Assembly: GCF_022012415.1 (NCBI RefSeq)
Contig: NZ_JAKLTR010000001.1
Location: 1 to 64,000 of the forward strand
Reading direction: 5' to 3'
Length of the DNA stretch: 64,000 nt
DNA from: Terrimonas ginsenosidimutans
GTDB lineage: Bacteria > Bacteroidota > Bacteroidia > Chitinophagales > Chitinophagaceae
Each line of letters begins with the position of its first letter. Position 1 is the stretch's first letter. Positions 61,525 to 64,000 of this stretch are shown one piece after another. A program made the translations under genes and the position numbers. The notes beneath the pieces were generated by a model, which was not told where the DNA came from, made no database searches, and was given only the letters and a program-made list of their open reading frames with translations.

Positions 61525-61680
61525 AAAAGTGGCCAATAGAGGCCAAAAGTGACCAATGGCGGCCAAAACGGCCATTTCGTTTGGCAACCGCCTCCTGCTC
61601 ATCGTACCATTGCATGCAGTGCGATCAATCGTAAAACGGCCAAAATGGCCAATATGGCCAAAACGGCCATTTCGTTTGGC
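61525..61680. repeat. GGCCA-rich direct repeats
   Basis: Short units ggccaaaNN are repeated many times. A 25-base block, from ggccaaaacggcc to tttcgtttggc, occurs exactly at 61561-61585 and 61656-61680. Placed 76 bases before the ATG at 61757, so it may be a regulatory site or a slippage-prone repeat. Confidence 0.75.
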
Positions 61681-61756
61681 GCGCCCCCACCCCGCAACCT
61701 AATTTCATAACCCCATTGCAAACCGGACCAACTCCGGGATGCTTCAACCTTAAAAA

Positions 61757-62512
61757 ATGAAAATTATGCCTACAAGAAAATCTCAAAAGCGCACCACCCG
61801 AAAGGCAGGATCGCGCAGAAAAGGAAAACCTGGAGTGACTGGTTACTACTTCAAAACCGCTCCCGAATTCGAACGCTCCCGGGAAAACTGCAACGAATTC
61901 GGGCGCGCATCCAAAGCTGGCAAACTCCTCCGCATGGCCCTCGGTCCTCGCGTAAAAGATCTGTGCGACAGCAAGTGTCACAATCGTCTTAGGAAAACCA
62001 TGCACGATATCATCAAATCCGATTCATTGCACAGGCGCGGCGCACGCGTATTCAATGCGGGCAACGCAGACCTGCTCCTCAATTTCCAGTTCAATGCATT
62101 CTGCGATTTCGCCACCATCCTTGACACATCCCTGTACAGCACCTCCCTCGATCCGCACTCCGGCATTGCCGACATCACGATCGCGTCATTCATTCCAGAC
62201 CGTGATCTGCGTTTCCCTGAAGCCGCCACTCATTTCAGATTCATCGCAACAGCCATTGCCATCGACTTTGACAAACAACACGCCCGGCAAAAGCCTGGCA
62301 AAGACACCAGCGACAGCGGCCCCCTCCCCATTGACAAACTTCCCACTGCCGTGATCAACCTCACGCATCAGCTTCCGCCGGATACCGGCCACACCTGGCT
62401 GCTGATCCTCGGAATACAATTTGAAATAATCGTAAATGGAATGAGCTACGAAATGAAAAATAAAAAGATGAATGGAATGGGGGTGATTGAAATAAAAAGC
62501 TTAAGTTTTTAA
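61757..62512 (+). CDS. Bacteroidota-type unknown protein, distantly like 57603
   Basis: 251 residues; a second ATG at 61766 is an alternative start. Strongly basic N-terminus (RKSQKRTTRKAGSRRKGKPG). The unit FERSRENCNEFGRASKAGKL then LRMALGPRVKDLCDSKCHNR, with MHDIIKSD later, is like the one in the protein at 57603. The rest is strand-rich (GIADITIASFIPDRDLRFPE, THFRFIATAIAIDFD, HTWLLILGIQFEIIVNG). No export signal. Function unknown. Confidence 0.7.
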   Translation: MKIMPTRKSQKRTTRKAGSRRKGKPGVTGYYFKTAPEFERSRENCNEFGRASKAGKLLRMALGPRVKDLCDSKCHNRLRKTMHDIIKSDSLHRRGARVFNAGNADLLLNFQFNAFCDFATILDTSLYSTSLDPHSGIADITIASFIPDRDLRFPEAATHFRFIATAIAIDFDKQHARQKPGKDTSDSGPLPIDKLPTAVINLTHQLPPDTGHTWLLILGIQFEIIVNGMSYEMKNKKMNGMGVIEIKSLSF

Positions 62513-62856
62513 AGATTTCTATCGAAAAAAAGGACTAATCAAAAATTGTCATCACTACAAAACCGCCTGCTTCTCACTTAAAATAAAAATCAACTACAGG
62601 AAGCGTTCACTCCTTCTTATGTTTTCATACGCTATGTTACGATTATACATGTGTCAGAACATAGGCTTTATTTTTTTAATCTTTTACCCCATCAGATTAA
62701 AAAAAGAATTTATATAGCGGTAATTTTTTTATTAATGGCAGTCTTATTCAAAAAATAGTGAGGCTCAAGGTTGTATAATAGCCTGACTTTGTCAACCTTT
62801 GCAACCCCAGATCCGCTATATAATCATATACGGTCTGCACCAAAAATCGCAATACT
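62513..62856. other. 344-base intergenic region upstream of the NHL-repeat gene
   Basis: A/T-rich with no gene. A weak hairpin (tttttttaatc / gattaaaaaaa, 62671-62705) could act as a terminator for the gene before it. The promoter of the next gene should be here; tgactttgtc near 62784 is only a weak -7. Confidence 0.45.
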
Positions 62857-64000
62857 ATGACCAACCACACCCTGAAGGGCAAAGCCCTCTCTCCACTGCT
62901 TTGCGCGCTTATCATCACCGGCGTGCTCCTCTTCTCCGCAACTATTACCCTTAATGCACAATTAACCGCCTATACCGGCACGTATGCTGGCGCAGGAGGC
63001 AATGCCTATTATGCCGGAGACAATAATAACGCACTTACTGCAAAGTTTTCTGCCATGAAGGGCCTTGCCCTGGATGCTTCCGGAAACCTGCTTGTCACGG
63101 ACTTTCAGAATGCCTGTATCCGCAAGATCACTACTGACGGAAAGATAAGCGTGGTCGCTGGTATTCCGCAGAGCGCCGCCGCCGGCACCTCTGCCACCTG
63201 GCCTACCGGCCCCGCCGCGTCGACCCAGATCCCTTACCCGAGCGGGCATATTACTGTTGCGTCCAACGGTGATATTTATTTCCAGACAGATGGTTTTACT
63301 ATTGGTAAAATCTCCGGCGGAAATGTATCCTATTTTATTCCGGCGATCATGAGCGGCACCGGTTCACTCGCAAGACACAACACATTAAAAGCCTTTGGCA
63401 ATAAACTGTATCTCGGATCCGGCAACAGTATCAACGTGATCGACCCTGTGCTTAAAAAACAGACAGCAGCCATCATCGTTACCGGTGCAGACGCCATTAA
63501 AACACTCGCCATCGATGCTAGCGGCAATATGTTCTGCATCGCTGCAAATGGCCAGGTGTCAAAAGTGGATGCAACCACATCTGCAGTAACCGTACTTGTT
63601 GCTGCGAACGCCGATCCGAGTCTTTGGGTGAACCAGGGAGACCTTGCCATAGATGCAGACGGAAATCTTTACATGGCCTATAATTTCAATTACCTGTTAA
63701 AGGTCGCTGCCGGTACCTATACACGAAGCCTTCTTACCCTCGGCGGAACCTCTGCCAAGTATATCTCCGTTGCGATCACACCCAATGGCGACATATTTGC
63801 AGCCGATCAATCAGGATGTGTGATCACCAGGCGAAGCATGCTTGACGCTAATGCTAACCTCGCAAGCCTGACAGCAAGCCCGGGCATATTGAGCCCTTCT
63901 TTTAGCGCCAACACAATAAGTTACACTTCCACTGTTGAAAATAACGTTGATACATTCAACGTAACGCCGACACTGGATGCCGCAACTTCTACCCAACAGG
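62857..64000 (+). CDS. NHL-repeat surface protein with cadherin-like domain (3' truncated by window edge)
   Basis: The frame is open from the ATG at 62857 to the window end, 381 residues so far. A signal peptide (PLLCALIITGVLLFSATITL, then NAQ) leads to an NHL/propeller region: MKGLALDASGNLLVTDFQNA, CIRKITTDGKISVVAGIPQS, DLAIDADGNLYMAYNFNYLL, VAITPNGDIFAADQSGCVIT. From about residue 337 a cadherin-like beta-sandwich begins (ANLASLTASPGILSPSFSAN), usually repeated in such proteins. It is probably a large surface or secreted protein, perhaps with a type IX sorting tail beyond the window. Confidence 0.85.
   Translation, partial: MTNHTLKGKALSPLLCALIITGVLLFSATITLNAQLTAYTGTYAGAGGNAYYAGDNNNALTAKFSAMKGLALDASGNLLVTDFQNACIRKITTDGKISVVAGIPQSAAAGTSATWPTGPAASTQIPYPSGHITVASNGDIYFQTDGFTIGKISGGNVSYFIPAIMSGTGSLARHNTLKAFGNKLYLGSGNSINVIDPVLKKQTAAIIVTGADAIKTLAIDASGNMFCIAANGQVSKVDATTSAVTVLVAANADPSLWVNQGDLAIDADGNLYMAYNFNYLLKVAAGTYTRSLLTLGGTSAKYISVAITPNGDIFAADQSGCVITRRSMLDANANLASLTASPGILSPSFSANTISYTSTVENNVDTFNVTPTLDAATSTQQ

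Larger units (their letters stand above)
61082..61756. other. 675-base region with repeats, upstream of the gene at 61757
   Basis: No gene seen. It holds a family A repeat (61367-61480) and GGCCA-rich repeats (61525-61680). The early part (61082-61366) shows nothing distinct. Confidence 0.5.

Overview
The window looks like a chromosomal piece of a Bacteroidota bacterium, most likely of the Chitinophagaceae type. The grounds are a type IX secretion sorting tail on a secreted amylase, a one-protein hybrid two-component system, TAnnTTTG promoter elements with little Shine-Dalgarno signal, a DPP-IV-like S9 peptidase, DUF6370 and PepSY-like secreted proteins, and MoxR-vWA-propeller genes. No rRNA, tRNA, CRISPR array, insertion sequence or replication origin was recognised. 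Both window edges cut genes: a YhcG/DUF1016 nuclease on the left and an NHL-repeat surface protein on the right.

Layout. 1-8.8 kb: a YhcG-type nuclease converges on a five-gene minus-strand operon holding a MoxR AAA+ ATPase, a vWA protein and bpX/propeller/helical-repeat proteins. 8.8-19.5 kb: ordinary chromosomal genes (DUF1963, GlxA-type regulator, DUF1801, DoxX, RibD-like reductase, hybrid sensor kinase, PepSY-like protein, MFS carrier, DUF6370). 19.8-21.9 kb: a compact hsdS-hsdM pair with no hsdR. 22-30.8 kb: secreted alpha-amylase, HD-type hydrolase, S9 peptidase, SIMPL protein, MarR and GNAT genes. 30.8-33.8 kb: a tightly coupled four-gene minus-strand operon coding a small protein, a zinc-metalloprotease-like protein with GGSW motifs, a squalene-cyclase-fold protein with DADST, and a class I isoprenoid-synthase-fold protein. 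34.3-41.1 kb: a complete suf iron-sulfur operon (sufB-C-D-S-E, a DUF59 gene and an Fe-S Rrf2 regulator), interrupted by an odd 378-base gap between sufD and sufS.

41.3-56.9 kb is visibly richer in A+T than its surroundings and reads as a defence island: a NACHT ATPase, an AAA ATPase plus subtilase pair of the IetAS type, an XRE regulator, a RadC protein, a GNAT-like/HTH toxin-antitoxin pair under a perfect palindromic operator, a DUF488 pair, a trypsin-like protease beside an apparently inactive paralogue, and a Septu-like pair in which one HNH domain is fused to the ATPase and a second is a separate gene. Next to it lies a 420-base tract with only 10 G residues, 9 of them in CpG. 57.6-64 kb holds two distantly related Bacteroidota-type unknown genes, a lipoprotein esterase, a frameshifted secreted-protein gene and the truncated NHL protein.

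Intergenic spaces carry several families of long inverted repeats. Two families recur: one built on tctgcg-tcatctgcggg-ggcgta, one on cgcaaag/cgctaag. The best candidates for undescribed biology are the terpene-fold/metalloprotease operon and the double-HNH Septu-like system.
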